A stretch of 59,706 bases of DNA from Actinomycetes bacterium. Lineage in GTDB: Bacteria > Actinomycetota > Acidimicrobiia > Acidimicrobiales > JAAEMS01. A program made the position numbers and the translations under genes. The first letter of the stretch is position 1; each line of letters starts with the position of its first letter. The notes under the pieces were generated by a model. The model was not told the origin of the DNA. It saw only the letters and a program-made list of their open reading frames with translations, and did no database searches. This document shows positions 51,849-59,683 of this stretch, in pieces. The stretch spans positions 1 through 59,706 of the forward strand of contig JAAEMS010000328.1 in assembly GCA_024225275.1 (NCBI GenBank), in the 5' to 3' direction.

Positions 51849-52034
51849 ATGCTCAGCTACCTCGACGCCAACTCCGGAAGCATGCTCGCCTCAGTGCTTG
51901 CCGGCGGTGCCGCCGGAGCCGCGGTGGCCGCCAAGGTCGGATGGCGTCGGGTGGCGGGCCGCTTCAGCCGCTCGGATGACGCCGTCGACCTCGACGATAC
52001 GCCCGAGTCCGAGCCTGTCGACACCCACGACTGA
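51849..52034 (+). CDS. Small single-pass membrane protein, 61 residues
   Basis: ATG 51849 lies 7 nt after TAACCT. The product has a polar start (MLSYLDANSG), one hydrophobic helix rich in Ala and Gly (SMLASVLAGGAAGAAVAAKV), a basic cluster (GWRRVAGRFSR) setting an N-out/C-in topology, and an acidic C-terminus (DDAVDLDDTPESEP). Similar tiny GxxxG-type proteins seem common in Acidimicrobiia, in my recollection only. It is divergent from the iron operon and 11 bp before rnhB. Function unknown. Confidence 0.6.
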   Translation: MLSYLDANSGSMLASVLAGGAAGAAVAAKVGWRRVAGRFSRSDDAVDLDDTPESEPVDTHD

Positions 52035-52045
52035 ACGGCCACCCT

Positions 52046-52744
52046 GTGAGCACCGCCACTGCTCCCAAGCTGCGCAAGGCACTCAGAGGACGTGCCCCCG
52101 GCACCACCAACGAACGGGGGTTGTGGGACGCCGGACACGACGTGGTCGTCGGCCTCGACGAGGTCGGTCGGGGAGCGTGGGCGGGTCCACTGACCATCGG
52201 AGCGGTCGTCATCCCATCCGACCGGCGCCTGACCAAGATCCGCGACTCAAAGATGCTCACCGAACCTGAGCGTGAGATCCTGCACGGACGGATCGTGGAA
52301 TGGGCCCGGGCCTGGTCGGTGGGCCACGCCAGCCAGCAGGAGTGCGACGGGCTGGGTATGAGTGCGGCCCAGAAGCTGGCTGCCCGCCGGGCCCTCGACG
52401 GTCTGGGCGTGGCGCCCGACCAGATCCTGCTCGACGGCAACTGGGACTTCGTGGGGGGCGGCAACACAACCATGATCGTGAAGGGCGACGCCACCTGCCT
52501 GTCGATCGCCGCGGCCAGCATCGTGGCCAAGGTCACCCGCGATCGCATGATGCGCGCCTCAGCTGTTGAGCATCCCGGCTTCGACTTCGAGCACAACAAG
52601 GGGTACCCGTGCCCCCGCCACAAGGCAGCGTTGAAAGGCTACGGCCCGACCTCGATCCACCGCCGCAGCTGGGCGTTCATGGACAACCAGCCCTGGTCCG
52701 GAATCGCCAGACTCCCGCCGGGCGGTCAGGGCTCGCTTTTCTAG
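52046..52744 (+). CDS. rnhB: Ribonuclease HII
   Basis: The 232-residue enzyme removes ribonucleotides from DNA and RNA primers from hybrids. It shows GLDEVGRGAWAGPLTIGAVV (first catalytic Asp-Glu), KIRDSKML, ILLDGNWDF (third acidic residue), SIAAASIVAKVTRDRMM and LKGYGPTSIHRRSWAF. GTG 52046 starts 11 bp after the small membrane protein. The C-terminus overlaps the convergent acyl-CoA dehydrogenase by 4 bp (CTAG). Confidence 0.95.
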   Translation: MSTATAPKLRKALRGRAPGTTNERGLWDAGHDVVVGLDEVGRGAWAGPLTIGAVVIPSDRRLTKIRDSKMLTEPEREILHGRIVEWARAWSVGHASQQECDGLGMSAAQKLAARRALDGLGVAPDQILLDGNWDFVGGGNTTMIVKGDATCLSIAAASIVAKVTRDRMMRASAVEHPGFDFEHNKGYPCPRHKAALKGYGPTSIHRRSWAFMDNQPWSGIARLPPGGQGSLF

Positions 52745-53982
52745 TTGACCTTGATGTCGGCGAAGGGGCTGGTGGTGTCGATGCCGACGTCCTTGGGCAT
52801 ACCCAGGACCCTCTCGCCCACGATGTTGCGCAGGATCTCGTCGGCGCCGCCGGCGATACGCATGGCGGGTACGCCCAGGATGTACTGCGCCCAGGCGTAG
52901 GTGCCCCACTCGCCGGTGTCGGCGGTGACCCGGGCACCCAGCACCTTCGACACGAAGTCGACGGTGCTGGTCATGTTGCGGGTCAGGGCCAGCTTGCCGA
53001 TCGACATCTCGGGCCCGGGCAGACCGCCGGCCTTCATCTTGTCCATCGCTCGCTGGTGGGTGTAGCGGTTCACGTTCGACTGGATCCAGATCTGAGCCAT
53101 GTCCTGGCGTACGAGGGGATCGTCGGCGAGGCCGAAGTGGCGCACCATCTCGATCAGCTTGGTGTTCGACGAGCCACCGCTGCCGCCGCCAATCGAGGCC
53201 CGCTCGTTCATGAGGGTGGTGAGGGCGACGCTCCAACCCTGGTTCTCGTCGCCGAGTCGCCAGCTGTCGGGCACCCGGTACTCGTTGAAGAACACCTCGT
53301 TGAAGGCCGCACCGCCGGTCATCTGGCGCAGGGGCACGATCTCGATGGCGGGATCGTGCATGTCGACTATGAATCCGGTGAGGCCCTTGTGCTTGGGCAG
53401 GCTCGGGTCGGTGCGGCAGATGACCTCGCCGACATCGGAGTAGTGGGCCCCCGAGGTCCACACCTTCTGGCCGGTGATGACCCACTCATCGCCGTCCTTC
53501 TCGGCCCTGGTCTGGAGGCTGGCGAGGTCGGAGCCGGCGCCGGGCTCGGAGAAGAGCTGGCAGCCCACCCAGTCGGCTCGGTACAGCTTGGGGAGGATCT
53601 CGGCTGCCACCTCGGGCTGGGCGTGATCCTTGATGGTGGGGGCCACCATGCCGAGGCCGATGCCGAAGAATCCCTGGTCGGGCACGTCGTATTCATTCTC
53701 GATGAGGTCATAGAGGCGTTGGTGGGCCTGGCTCAGGGCGCGGCCGCCGAACTGCTCGGGCCCGGTGAGATACCCGAAGCCGGCGTCGTAGCGCTTGGCC
53801 CGCCACTCCTTGGCCTGTCCGAGCAGGACCTTTTCGGTCTCGCGGTCGATCTCTTCGAACAGGGCGGCATCGTCGGAGCCCTGGCCCCAGACGAAATCCT
53901 CACGGGGCGGCCTCTTCTCGGCGTTGACGTTGAGGAAGGCACGTGCTTCGGTTTCGAAGTCGTCGAGGCTGATGTCTGACAC
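52741..53982 (-). CDS. Acyl-CoA dehydrogenase (FadE-type)
   Basis: The 413-residue flavoenzyme has GCQLFSEPGAGSDLASLQTR (FAD-binding motif), WVITGQKVWTSGAHYSDV, VFFNEYRVPDSWRLGDENQG, a C-terminal helical domain with MTSTVDFVSKVLGA, and the closing AGGADEILRNIVGERVLGMP. This is the actinobacterial FadE subgroup, used in lipid, sterol or amino-acid-derived acyl-CoA oxidation. It has no neighbours from the same pathway. It differs clearly from the acyl-CoA dehydrogenase at 3729-4955. The start is ATG 53982. Confidence 0.92.
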   Translation of the reverse strand: MSDISLDDFETEARAFLNVNAEKRPPREDFVWGQGSDDAALFEEIDRETEKVLLGQAKEWRAKRYDAGFGYLTGPEQFGGRALSQAHQRLYDLIENEYDVPDQGFFGIGLGMVAPTIKDHAQPEVAAEILPKLYRADWVGCQLFSEPGAGSDLASLQTRAEKDGDEWVITGQKVWTSGAHYSDVGEVICRTDPSLPKHKGLTGFIVDMHDPAIEIVPLRQMTGGAAFNEVFFNEYRVPDSWRLGDENQGWSVALTTLMNERASIGGGSGGSSNTKLIEMVRHFGLADDPLVRQDMAQIWIQSNVNRYTHQRAMDKMKAGGLPGPEMSIGKLALTRNMTSTVDFVSKVLGARVTADTGEWGTYAWAQYILGVPAMRIAGGADEILRNIVGERVLGMPKDVGIDTTSPFADIKVN

Positions 53983-54161
53983 GGTGAATCCCCAGGAGAT
54001 CGCGGATGGCTTGCCCTCTGATCATCGCGTGTTGGCGGCCCCTCTGCGCAAACCGCTGCCGGGGCCACAGTCGCCACTGCTCAACCAGGGACTTTCGGCC
54101 CTTCGTGTTGGTGGCTCCCCCTGAGACAGTATTTGTACGGACAATTCGAGAAGGGGCCTTC

Positions 54162-55526
54162 ATGATCTTCGAGCAGTACGAGCTGGGATGTCTTTCCATC
54201 TCCTCCTACCTCATCGGCGACGAAACCACCGGACGGGCGGTCGTCATCGACCCCCAACGTGACATCGGCGGCTACGTGGACGATGCAGAAGCCCGCGGCC
54301 TGAAGATCGAGGCCGTGATCCTCACCCACTTCCACGCCGACTATGTGTCGGGTCACCTCGAACTGGCCGAGCAGGCCGGTGCCGAGATCTGGTTCGGTGA
54401 GGCGGCCGAGGCCGACTTCCCGGTCCACTACGCCACCGACGCCGAACGCCTGGTGCTGGGCGACGTCGTCCTCGAGGTGTGGGCCACTCCCGGTCACACC
54501 CCCGAGTCGATCTCCATCCTGGTGTTCCCCAACTCCGACGACACCACCCCCTGGGCCGTGCTCACCGGTGACGCCATCTTCGTGGGCGATGTCGGCCGGC
54601 CCGACCTGCTGGGCGCTATCGGTATCACCGCCCAGGAACTGGGATCACAGCTCTACGACTCGGTCCATCGCCTCGCCGAGCTTCCCGACGAGGTTCGGGT
54701 CTATCCCGGCCACAGCGCCGGATCGGCTTGTGGCAAGAACCTCGGGTCCGAGCCCTACTCGACCATCGGCGACCAGAAGGCCACCAACTATGCCCTCCAG
54801 CCGATGCCCCGCCAGGACTTCATTGATCTGGTGACCGCCGGCCAGCCCGCCGCCCCCGGCTATTTCCTCCATGACGCCATCACCAACCGGCGCGATCACG
54901 CCACCTTCGACGAGAAACGTCATTTGCCCACCCTCACCAAGGCGGACGCCGACTCCCAGATCAAGGCCGGCGCCGTCCTCGTCGACACCCGCTCACCCGC
55001 GGACTACGCGGCCGGACATCTGGCCGGCGCCGTGAACGTCGGCCTGGACGGTCGGTTCGCGGAGACGGTCGGCATGGTCGTGTCGGCCGAGACACCCATC
55101 ATCGTGACCGGCGAACCCGGCGCCGGCCACGAGGCCATGGTCCGTCTCGCTCGCATCGGCTTCGACGAGGTGGTCGGCGACTTGGGCGACCTTGCCGGGG
55201 TCATGGCCGCCCACCCTGACCAGGTCGTGTCCACCCGGCGCGTGGCCCCCGCTCAGGTGAGCGCTGACGGCGTACAACTCGTCGACGTCCGCAACCCGGG
55301 CGAGACCGAGCTCGGCACCTTCCCGGGTGCCACGATCATCCCCCTGGCCCAGCTCCCCGGCCGCCTCGACGAGCTCGACAAGGATCAGCCCGTCTTGGCC
55401 TACTGCGCCGGCGGCTGGCGTTCGATGGTGGCGGTGAGCTATCTGGCCAGCCAGGGCTTCGGCGAGGTAGCCGACGTGGCCGGCGGCTATGAAGAGCTCG
55501 GCAAGCTGCTTCCCGCCCCCGTCTAG
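54162..55526 (+). CDS. Persulfide dioxygenase (ETHE1-like) fused to two rhodanese domains
   Basis: The 454-residue protein has an N-terminal metallo-beta-lactamase domain with ILTHFHADYVSGHLELAEQA, ATPGHTPESI and LTGDAIFVGDVGRPDL. These supply the ETHE1 iron ligands His-His-Asp (the loop HFHADY has Tyr where HxHxDH has His). Two rhodanese domains follow at about 265-350 and 365-450. The first has no active Cys (IIVTGEPGAGHEAM). The second has it (VLAYCAGGWRSMV). It would oxidise glutathione- or mycothiol-type persulfides to sulfite and move sulfane sulfur. ATG 54162 has AAGGGG upstream. Confidence 0.9.
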   Translation: MIFEQYELGCLSISSYLIGDETTGRAVVIDPQRDIGGYVDDAEARGLKIEAVILTHFHADYVSGHLELAEQAGAEIWFGEAAEADFPVHYATDAERLVLGDVVLEVWATPGHTPESISILVFPNSDDTTPWAVLTGDAIFVGDVGRPDLLGAIGITAQELGSQLYDSVHRLAELPDEVRVYPGHSAGSACGKNLGSEPYSTIGDQKATNYALQPMPRQDFIDLVTAGQPAAPGYFLHDAITNRRDHATFDEKRHLPTLTKADADSQIKAGAVLVDTRSPADYAAGHLAGAVNVGLDGRFAETVGMVVSAETPIIVTGEPGAGHEAMVRLARIGFDEVVGDLGDLAGVMAAHPDQVVSTRRVAPAQVSADGVQLVDVRNPGETELGTFPGATIIPLAQLPGRLDELDKDQPVLAYCAGGWRSMVAVSYLASQGFGEVADVAGGYEELGKLLPAPV

Positions 55527-55551
55527 GGGCAGGTAGTGGCATGCTCTCGGC

Positions 55552-55758
55552 ATGCCAGATATCGCTGACATCGACTTCGTGAGGGCCATGCTGGGGGCCG
55601 CGGGGATCCATCCCAGCGAGCCCGAGCTCCAGGCCCTGGCCGCCACCTACCCGGCGGTCAGACAGCAGGTCGAGGGTTTCTACGCGGTCGATACGGGCGA
55701 CGAGGCCCCCGCCTCGATGCTGAGGGCGGCCGCCATCGACGGGGGGCACCGGGCATGA
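55552..55758 (+). CDS. AtzG-like small amidase partner (GatC-like)
   Basis: The 68-residue helical protein (IDFVRAMLGAAGIHPSEPEL, LAATYPAVRQQVEGF) ends with a conserved-looking acidic loop (VDTGDEAPASMLRA). Its stop overlaps the amidase ATG (ATGA). Small AtzG/GatC-like proteins immediately before amidase genes stabilise the amidase as a heterodimer. The position and size fit that group, though similarity is low. It starts 25 bp after the persulfide dioxygenase gene. Confidence 0.6.
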   Translation: MPDIADIDFVRAMLGAAGIHPSEPELQALAATYPAVRQQVEGFYAVDTGDEAPASMLRAAAIDGGHRA

Positions 55759-57173
55759 GTACGTCCGCTCCGCTCCACGGCCGCTCCGTCGCCGACCTGG
55801 CGTCGGACCTCCGCGACGGCACCACCACGGCGCTCTCCTTGATCGAGGCCTCGATCACCCGGGCCAACGAGGTCGACGAGGCTCTTGGCATCTACCTGGC
55901 CCGATTCGACGATCAGGCCCGCGAGGCGGCCGTTCGGGCTGACATGGAGCTGGGTGCAGGCCGCGACCGAGGCCCCCTTCACGGCATCCCCGTCGGGGTC
56001 AAGGACATCATTGCCACCTCTGAGGGTCCAACCACGGCCCAGAGCCTCGTGTTGCCCCCCGATTGGGCCGATCCGGGCGTCGACGCCCCGGTGGTCGAAC
56101 GGTTGAGGCAGGCCGGAGCGGTCATCACCGGCAAGACCACCACGATGGAGTTCGCCATCGGGTACCCCGATACCGACAAGCCGTTCCCCCTGCCCCGCAA
56201 CCCGTGGGACCTCGAAACCTGGACGGGAGGCTCCTCGTCGGGAACGGCCGGAGGCATTGGGGCCAGTGTGTTCCCCACCGCGCTGGGATCTGACACGGCG
56301 GGCAGCATTCGACTCCCGGCCAGCTACTGCGGGATCACCGGGTTCAAGCAGAGCTTCGGACTGGTGCCCAAGAACGGGGTCGTCCCCCTCGGGTTCACCT
56401 ATGACCACGTGGGACCGCTGGCTCGGACGGTGGCCGACTGCGCCGCCGTCCTCGACGTGCTGATCGGTGCCGATGTCCGCGATACCTCGACGGTCGACGC
56501 CGGCCGGCTGGGTCTGCTGTCGGCCTGTGACCGCGGCGCAGACGGCCTGCGGATCGGCGTGGCCCGGGCGGCCACCGTCGACGGTCGCTTCTGTGAGCCG
56601 GCCATCGGGGCAGCGTTCGACGAGGCCCTCAGCGTCATCGAAGGCCTGGGTGCCTCCCTGGTCGAGGTGGACCTGCCCCACTGGGACGCCCTTCACGACG
56701 CCTGTTTCCTCGGTCTGTTCGCCGAGGCATTCGCCTGGCACCGCTCTCATCTGGCCGAGAAATGGGAGGACTATGGGCGCGGCACCCGCATGTCGATCGC
56801 CCTCGGCGGCCTGCTCAGTGCTGCCGACCATGTCCAACTCGAACGGGTTCGGCGGGTGGGTCGTCGCGACGTCGCCCGCCTGCTCACCGACGTCGACGTC
56901 ATCGTCCACCCCACGACCGGCACCACCGCACCCCCATTTCGTGGTGGCCCCGAACGGGAGATGCGGCTCAAGTCACTGTTCACTCCTCCGTGGAACTCGC
57001 TGGGGTTCCCCTCGCTGGCCGTGCCCATGGGGTTCGTCGACGACCTACCGGCCAGCCTGCTCATCAGCGGCCGCCCCCTCGACGACGCTACCGTCGCCGC
57101 CGTTGGCGGGGCCTACCAGTCGGCCACCGACTGGCACACCCGCACCCCACCGCCAATACCCTCGGCGGAGTGA
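55755..57173 (+). CDS. Amidase signature family enzyme
   Basis: The 472-residue amidase has the Ser-Ser-Lys triad: Lys in GIPVGVKDIIAT, cis-Ser in TGGSSSGTAGGIGASV and nucleophile Ser in ALGSDTAGSIRLPASYCG, followed by ITGFKQSFGLVP. C-terminal residues include VIVHPTTGTTAPPF and SLGFPSLAVPMGF-like. It hydrolyses a carboxamide or ureido substrate such as allophanate-, biuret- or indole-acetamide-like compounds. The AtzG-like partner suggests the AtzE/biuret branch but does not prove it. ATG 55755 is coupled to the previous stop. Confidence 0.9.
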   Translation: MSTSAPLHGRSVADLASDLRDGTTTALSLIEASITRANEVDEALGIYLARFDDQAREAAVRADMELGAGRDRGPLHGIPVGVKDIIATSEGPTTAQSLVLPPDWADPGVDAPVVERLRQAGAVITGKTTTMEFAIGYPDTDKPFPLPRNPWDLETWTGGSSSGTAGGIGASVFPTALGSDTAGSIRLPASYCGITGFKQSFGLVPKNGVVPLGFTYDHVGPLARTVADCAAVLDVLIGADVRDTSTVDAGRLGLLSACDRGADGLRIGVARAATVDGRFCEPAIGAAFDEALSVIEGLGASLVEVDLPHWDALHDACFLGLFAEAFAWHRSHLAEKWEDYGRGTRMSIALGGLLSAADHVQLERVRRVGRRDVARLLTDVDVIVHPTTGTTAPPFRGGPEREMRLKSLFTPPWNSLGFPSLAVPMGFVDDLPASLLISGRPLDDATVAAVGGAYQSATDWHTRTPPPIPSAE

Positions 57174-57190
57174 ACGCGGAGTGAACGCGG
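57166..57190 (+). repeat. Tandem 11-bp duplication at the amidase end
   Basis: CGGAGTGAACG occurs twice back to back (57166-57176 and 57177-57187), followed by CGG. Each copy carries a GTGA overlap, so the duplication makes a four-codon mini-frame (GTG 57170 to TGA 57184) before the GTG 57181 of the next gene, keeping stop-start coupling. Confidence 0.85.
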
Positions 57191-57422
57191 CCCTTCTCCC
57201 CATCTGGGCCATGGCGGGCTGGAGTGTCTTCGTCCGGGTGTCGCGGTCGCCGTCCTGTTCGACAGCAACCACGACGCCGGCTTCAAGTCCATTCACCCCG
57301 TCCTGATGGTCGTGTCCATCGTGGTGGCCCTGGCCGCCTGGCGGACCGCAGTAGATCGGCGACAAAATACGGTTGGGCCTTCTGATCGGTTACGATCGGG
57401 CGCGCTATGGGACAGCCTGTGA
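57181..57422 (+). pseudogene. Frameshifted small two-helix membrane protein
   Basis: GTG 57181 opens VNAALLPIWAMAGWSVFV (helix 1), and near 57225-57237 the frame must shift to read GVAVAVLFDSNHDAGFKSIH, then PVLMVVSIVVALAAWRTAVD (helix 2), ending at TGA 57422 inside the next gene. The original frame instead runs into Ser/Thr/Pro-rich noise. A one-base indel, real or from sequencing, best explains this. Programmed frameshifting is possible but has no slippery heptamer in evidence. Confidence 0.6.
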
Positions 57423-57721
57423 CCGTCATCCAAAAGCCCTCTTCCAACCACGGCCGAATCCGCTTCGAGGTGAACCGCCCCCTGTCGGGGATGGGCCACG
57501 AGCGGTACACGAAGGGCGACGAAGTGCTGGGCGACCGCCCGGTTGATCTGGTGGGTCAGCGCTTCCTGGCCACCGGCGATGTCGATGCCGTTCACATCAA
57601 CGGCAATGTCATCACCGTCGAGGTCGGTGAGCACAGTGACGGTACGGGGTTGAAGGAGATCCTCGAAGATCTCTTCACCTACTACCGGCCCGGCGTCGAG
57701 GTTCCCTCGTTCGACGCCTGA
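57407..57721 (+). CDS. Nfu/NifU N-terminal domain-like protein
   Basis: The 104-residue soluble protein contains IRFEVNRPLSGMGHERY, GDRPVDLVGQRFLATGDVDA, VHINGNVITVEVG and LEDLFTYYRPGVEVP. The arrangement (N/P-x-x-x-F-x-x-x-R-L, a short helix, GxVxxVxxxxNxITV) is that of the Nfu_N domain of Fe-S scaffold proteins, without the C-x-x-C C-terminal NifU domain. A role in Fe-S delivery is uncertain. ATG 57407 overlaps the tail of the broken membrane gene. Its stop overlaps a possible CTG start of the kinase gene. Confidence 0.6.
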   Translation: MGQPVTVIQKPSSNHGRIRFEVNRPLSGMGHERYTKGDEVLGDRPVDLVGQRFLATGDVDAVHINGNVITVEVGEHSDGTGLKEILEDLFTYYRPGVEVPSFDA

Positions 57722-57765
57722 TCGTCCACGACGACGGTTCGTTCACCTCGTGGGCGCCGTCGCGG

Positions 57766-58755
57766 GTGGCCCTGGTCGGCAACCCGTCCGACGGGTTCGG
57801 TGGTCGCGTCCTGGCCGCATCGGTAGCCAACTTCGGGGCCACGGTCACCCTCGAGCCAGCAGCCGGTATCGAGCTGGTTCCGGGTGAGGCCGACGCCACG
57901 ACCTGGTCGGGGCTCACCCACTTCAGCGACCAGGTCTCCCGCTATGGCCATCAGGGTGGCATCCCCTTGATGCAGGCGGCCCTGCACGTACTGATCGACC
58001 ATCAGCTGACCCGTGGTCGCCGTCTCCCCGATCTCGGCTTCCGCCTCTCCTATGAGACCAGCATCCCCAGGGGGGTGGGCTTGGCTGGCTCGTCGGCCAT
58101 TGTCGTTGCCGTCATGGGTGCACTGGCCCAACATCTCTCTGTCGAGTTGCCCCAACCGGTGTGGCCCAGCCTGGTGCTGAGGGCCGAGACCGAGGAGCTG
58201 GGCATCGATGCCGGCCTCCAGGATCGGGTGGTGCAGGTGTACGGCGGCGTGGTGGAGATGGACTTCGGCCCCGACCGTCAGGGAACCGCCGACGGCGTCA
58301 CCCACGGCCGCTATGAGCAACTGGACGCCAACCGGCTGCCACCCCTCTACGTCTCCTATCTGCCCGCCGCGGCTGAGCCGTCGGCCCTCTTCCACGGCGA
58401 TCTGCGGGTTAGGTACTCCAGGGGCGAACCCGAGGTCGTCGAGTCGATGCGGCGGCTGGCGGGGTTCTCGGCCGAGGCCCGGGCCGCAGTGGCGTGGGCT
58501 GACCGCGACCATCTCGGGCAGCTGATCGACGCCTCCTTCGATGTCCGGCGGGCCCTCGCCGACCTCCCGGACCTCCAGGTCGAGATGATCGAGGTGGCCC
58601 GCACCGCCGGAGCCTCGGCCAACTTCACGGGGTCAGGCGGCGCCATCACCGGCATCGTGCCGGAGGGCGACGACGGGCTCGAACGGCTGACCGCGGCCAT
58701 GGCCGAGATCGGGGCCACCACCGAAGCCCTGGTGGTAGCCGACCCCGGTGGCTGA
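57766..58755 (+). CDS. GHMP-family sugar kinase (glucuronokinase-like)
   Basis: The protein has VGNPSDGFGGRVLAASV at the N-terminus, the ATP-binding glycine/serine loop IPRGVGLAGSSAIVVAVMGA (about 100-120), ELGIDAGLQDRVVQVYGG (catalytic Asp region) and GASANFTGSGGAITGIV (motif 3). NPSDGFGG is typical of glucuronate/mevalonate-like sugar kinases. It phosphorylates a sugar or sugar acid with ATP. GTG 57766 is the first standard start. In-frame residues FTSWAPSR before it look native, so initiation may be at CTG 57718, overlapping the TGA of the previous gene (CTGA). Confidence 0.85.
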   Translation: MALVGNPSDGFGGRVLAASVANFGATVTLEPAAGIELVPGEADATTWSGLTHFSDQVSRYGHQGGIPLMQAALHVLIDHQLTRGRRLPDLGFRLSYETSIPRGVGLAGSSAIVVAVMGALAQHLSVELPQPVWPSLVLRAETEELGIDAGLQDRVVQVYGGVVEMDFGPDRQGTADGVTHGRYEQLDANRLPPLYVSYLPAAAEPSALFHGDLRVRYSRGEPEVVESMRRLAGFSAEARAAVAWADRDHLGQLIDASFDVRRALADLPDLQVEMIEVARTAGASANFTGSGGAITGIVPEGDDGLERLTAAMAEIGATTEALVVADPGG

Positions 58756-58777
58756 TCGAACAGGTGTTCGGTATGGT
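58756..58777 (+). promoter_or_regulatory. LexA (SOS) box with adjacent -10 element before imuA
   Basis: TCGAACAGGTGTTCGG (58756-58771) matches the LexA operator TCGAAC-n4-GTTCGA at 11 of 12 fixed positions. The next base begins TATGGT (58772-58777), a -10 box 6 nt before GTG 58784. Repression by LexA and induction by DNA damage are inferred. Confidence 0.8.
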
Positions 58778-58783
58778 GGGAAG

Positions 58784-59683
58784 GTGCAACCTCTGTCTCC
58801 CGACGTCTCCACCCCGGGCCCCGTAGCCAGCTTCGATCCCGATATTCCCGATCCCACTCCGGCCGACCCCGACCCGTGGGCCGAACAAGGGTGGGAGGCC
58901 CCCCGTCGCCGGGGTCGGGCCACCCGGGCCCACCGGGCGTCGCTGCGCCAGCTCCTGGGAGTGGAGGGGGGTGAGTCGCCCGAGCTGAGGGCGGTGGCCC
59001 GCCTGGCTCGACCTACCGCCCTCGCCCGCGAACACACCCTCCCGGTCCTCGAACCACTGATGCCACTCCTGCCCGACGGCCGACTGCGGCGGGGTTCCAC
59101 CATGGTCGTCGGTGGTGAGTACGGCGTTCGTTCCCTCACCCATGCCCTGGTGGCCGGCCCGGTGGCCTCCGGCAGTTGGGTGGCCATGGTCGGCCTACCC
59201 GATCCCGGGCTCCTGGCCGCGTCCGAGGTGGGTCTCGATCTGGCCCGGGTCGTGGTGGTCGACCGGCCTCCTCCCTCTCTGTGGGGTCAGGTGGTCACCG
59301 CTCTGGCCGATGCCTTCGATCTGGTCGTCGTGGCCCCCGACCGCTTGCTGTCAGCCGGTGATGAGCGTCGGGTCTCGGCCCGTATTCGCGACCGGGGCAC
59401 CGTGGTGGTGCAGGCCACCCGCGCCGCCAGCCGTCCAGCTGGGTTCACCAGCCCCGACATCAACCTCGATGTCGTCGCCGCCACCTGGTCGGGTATCGAT
59501 CGAGACGGCCACGGCTACCTGAGCGAACGCCGGGTGACGGTCGAGTCTTCGGGTCGACGCGAGGCCGGTAGGGCCCGCCGTACCGAGCTCTTCCTCCCCG
59601 GCCCCGATGGCCGCCTGGCTACGGTCGAGGCCCCCGTGGCCCGAGAGGAGGACGATGTGGTCCCCTTCCGCCGTGTCGGCTGA
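58784..59683 (+). CDS. imuA: ImuA-like SOS mutasome accessory protein
   Basis: The 299-residue RecA-fold-like protein has RRGSTMVVGGEYGVRSLTHA (degenerate P-loop region), ASGSWVAMVGLPDPGLLAAS, VGLDLARVVVVDRPPPSLWG, ADAFDLVVVAPDRLLSAGD and a C-terminal RTELFLPGPDG. These match the actinobacterial ImuA' group that acts with ImuB and DnaE2 in damage-induced mutagenesis. The Walker A lysine is missing. GTG 58784 is chosen because a LexA box and TATGGT -10 lie directly before it. The longer frame (from 58748) would put the LexA box inside the coding region. A likely imuB start overlaps its end. Confidence 0.82.
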   Translation: MQPLSPDVSTPGPVASFDPDIPDPTPADPDPWAEQGWEAPRRRGRATRAHRASLRQLLGVEGGESPELRAVARLARPTALAREHTLPVLEPLMPLLPDGRLRRGSTMVVGGEYGVRSLTHALVAGPVASGSWVAMVGLPDPGLLAASEVGLDLARVVVVDRPPPSLWGQVVTALADAFDLVVVAPDRLLSAGDERRVSARIRDRGTVVVQATRAASRPAGFTSPDINLDVVAATWSGIDRDGHGYLSERRVTVESSGRREAGRARRTELFLPGPDGRLATVEAPVAREEDDVVPFRRVG

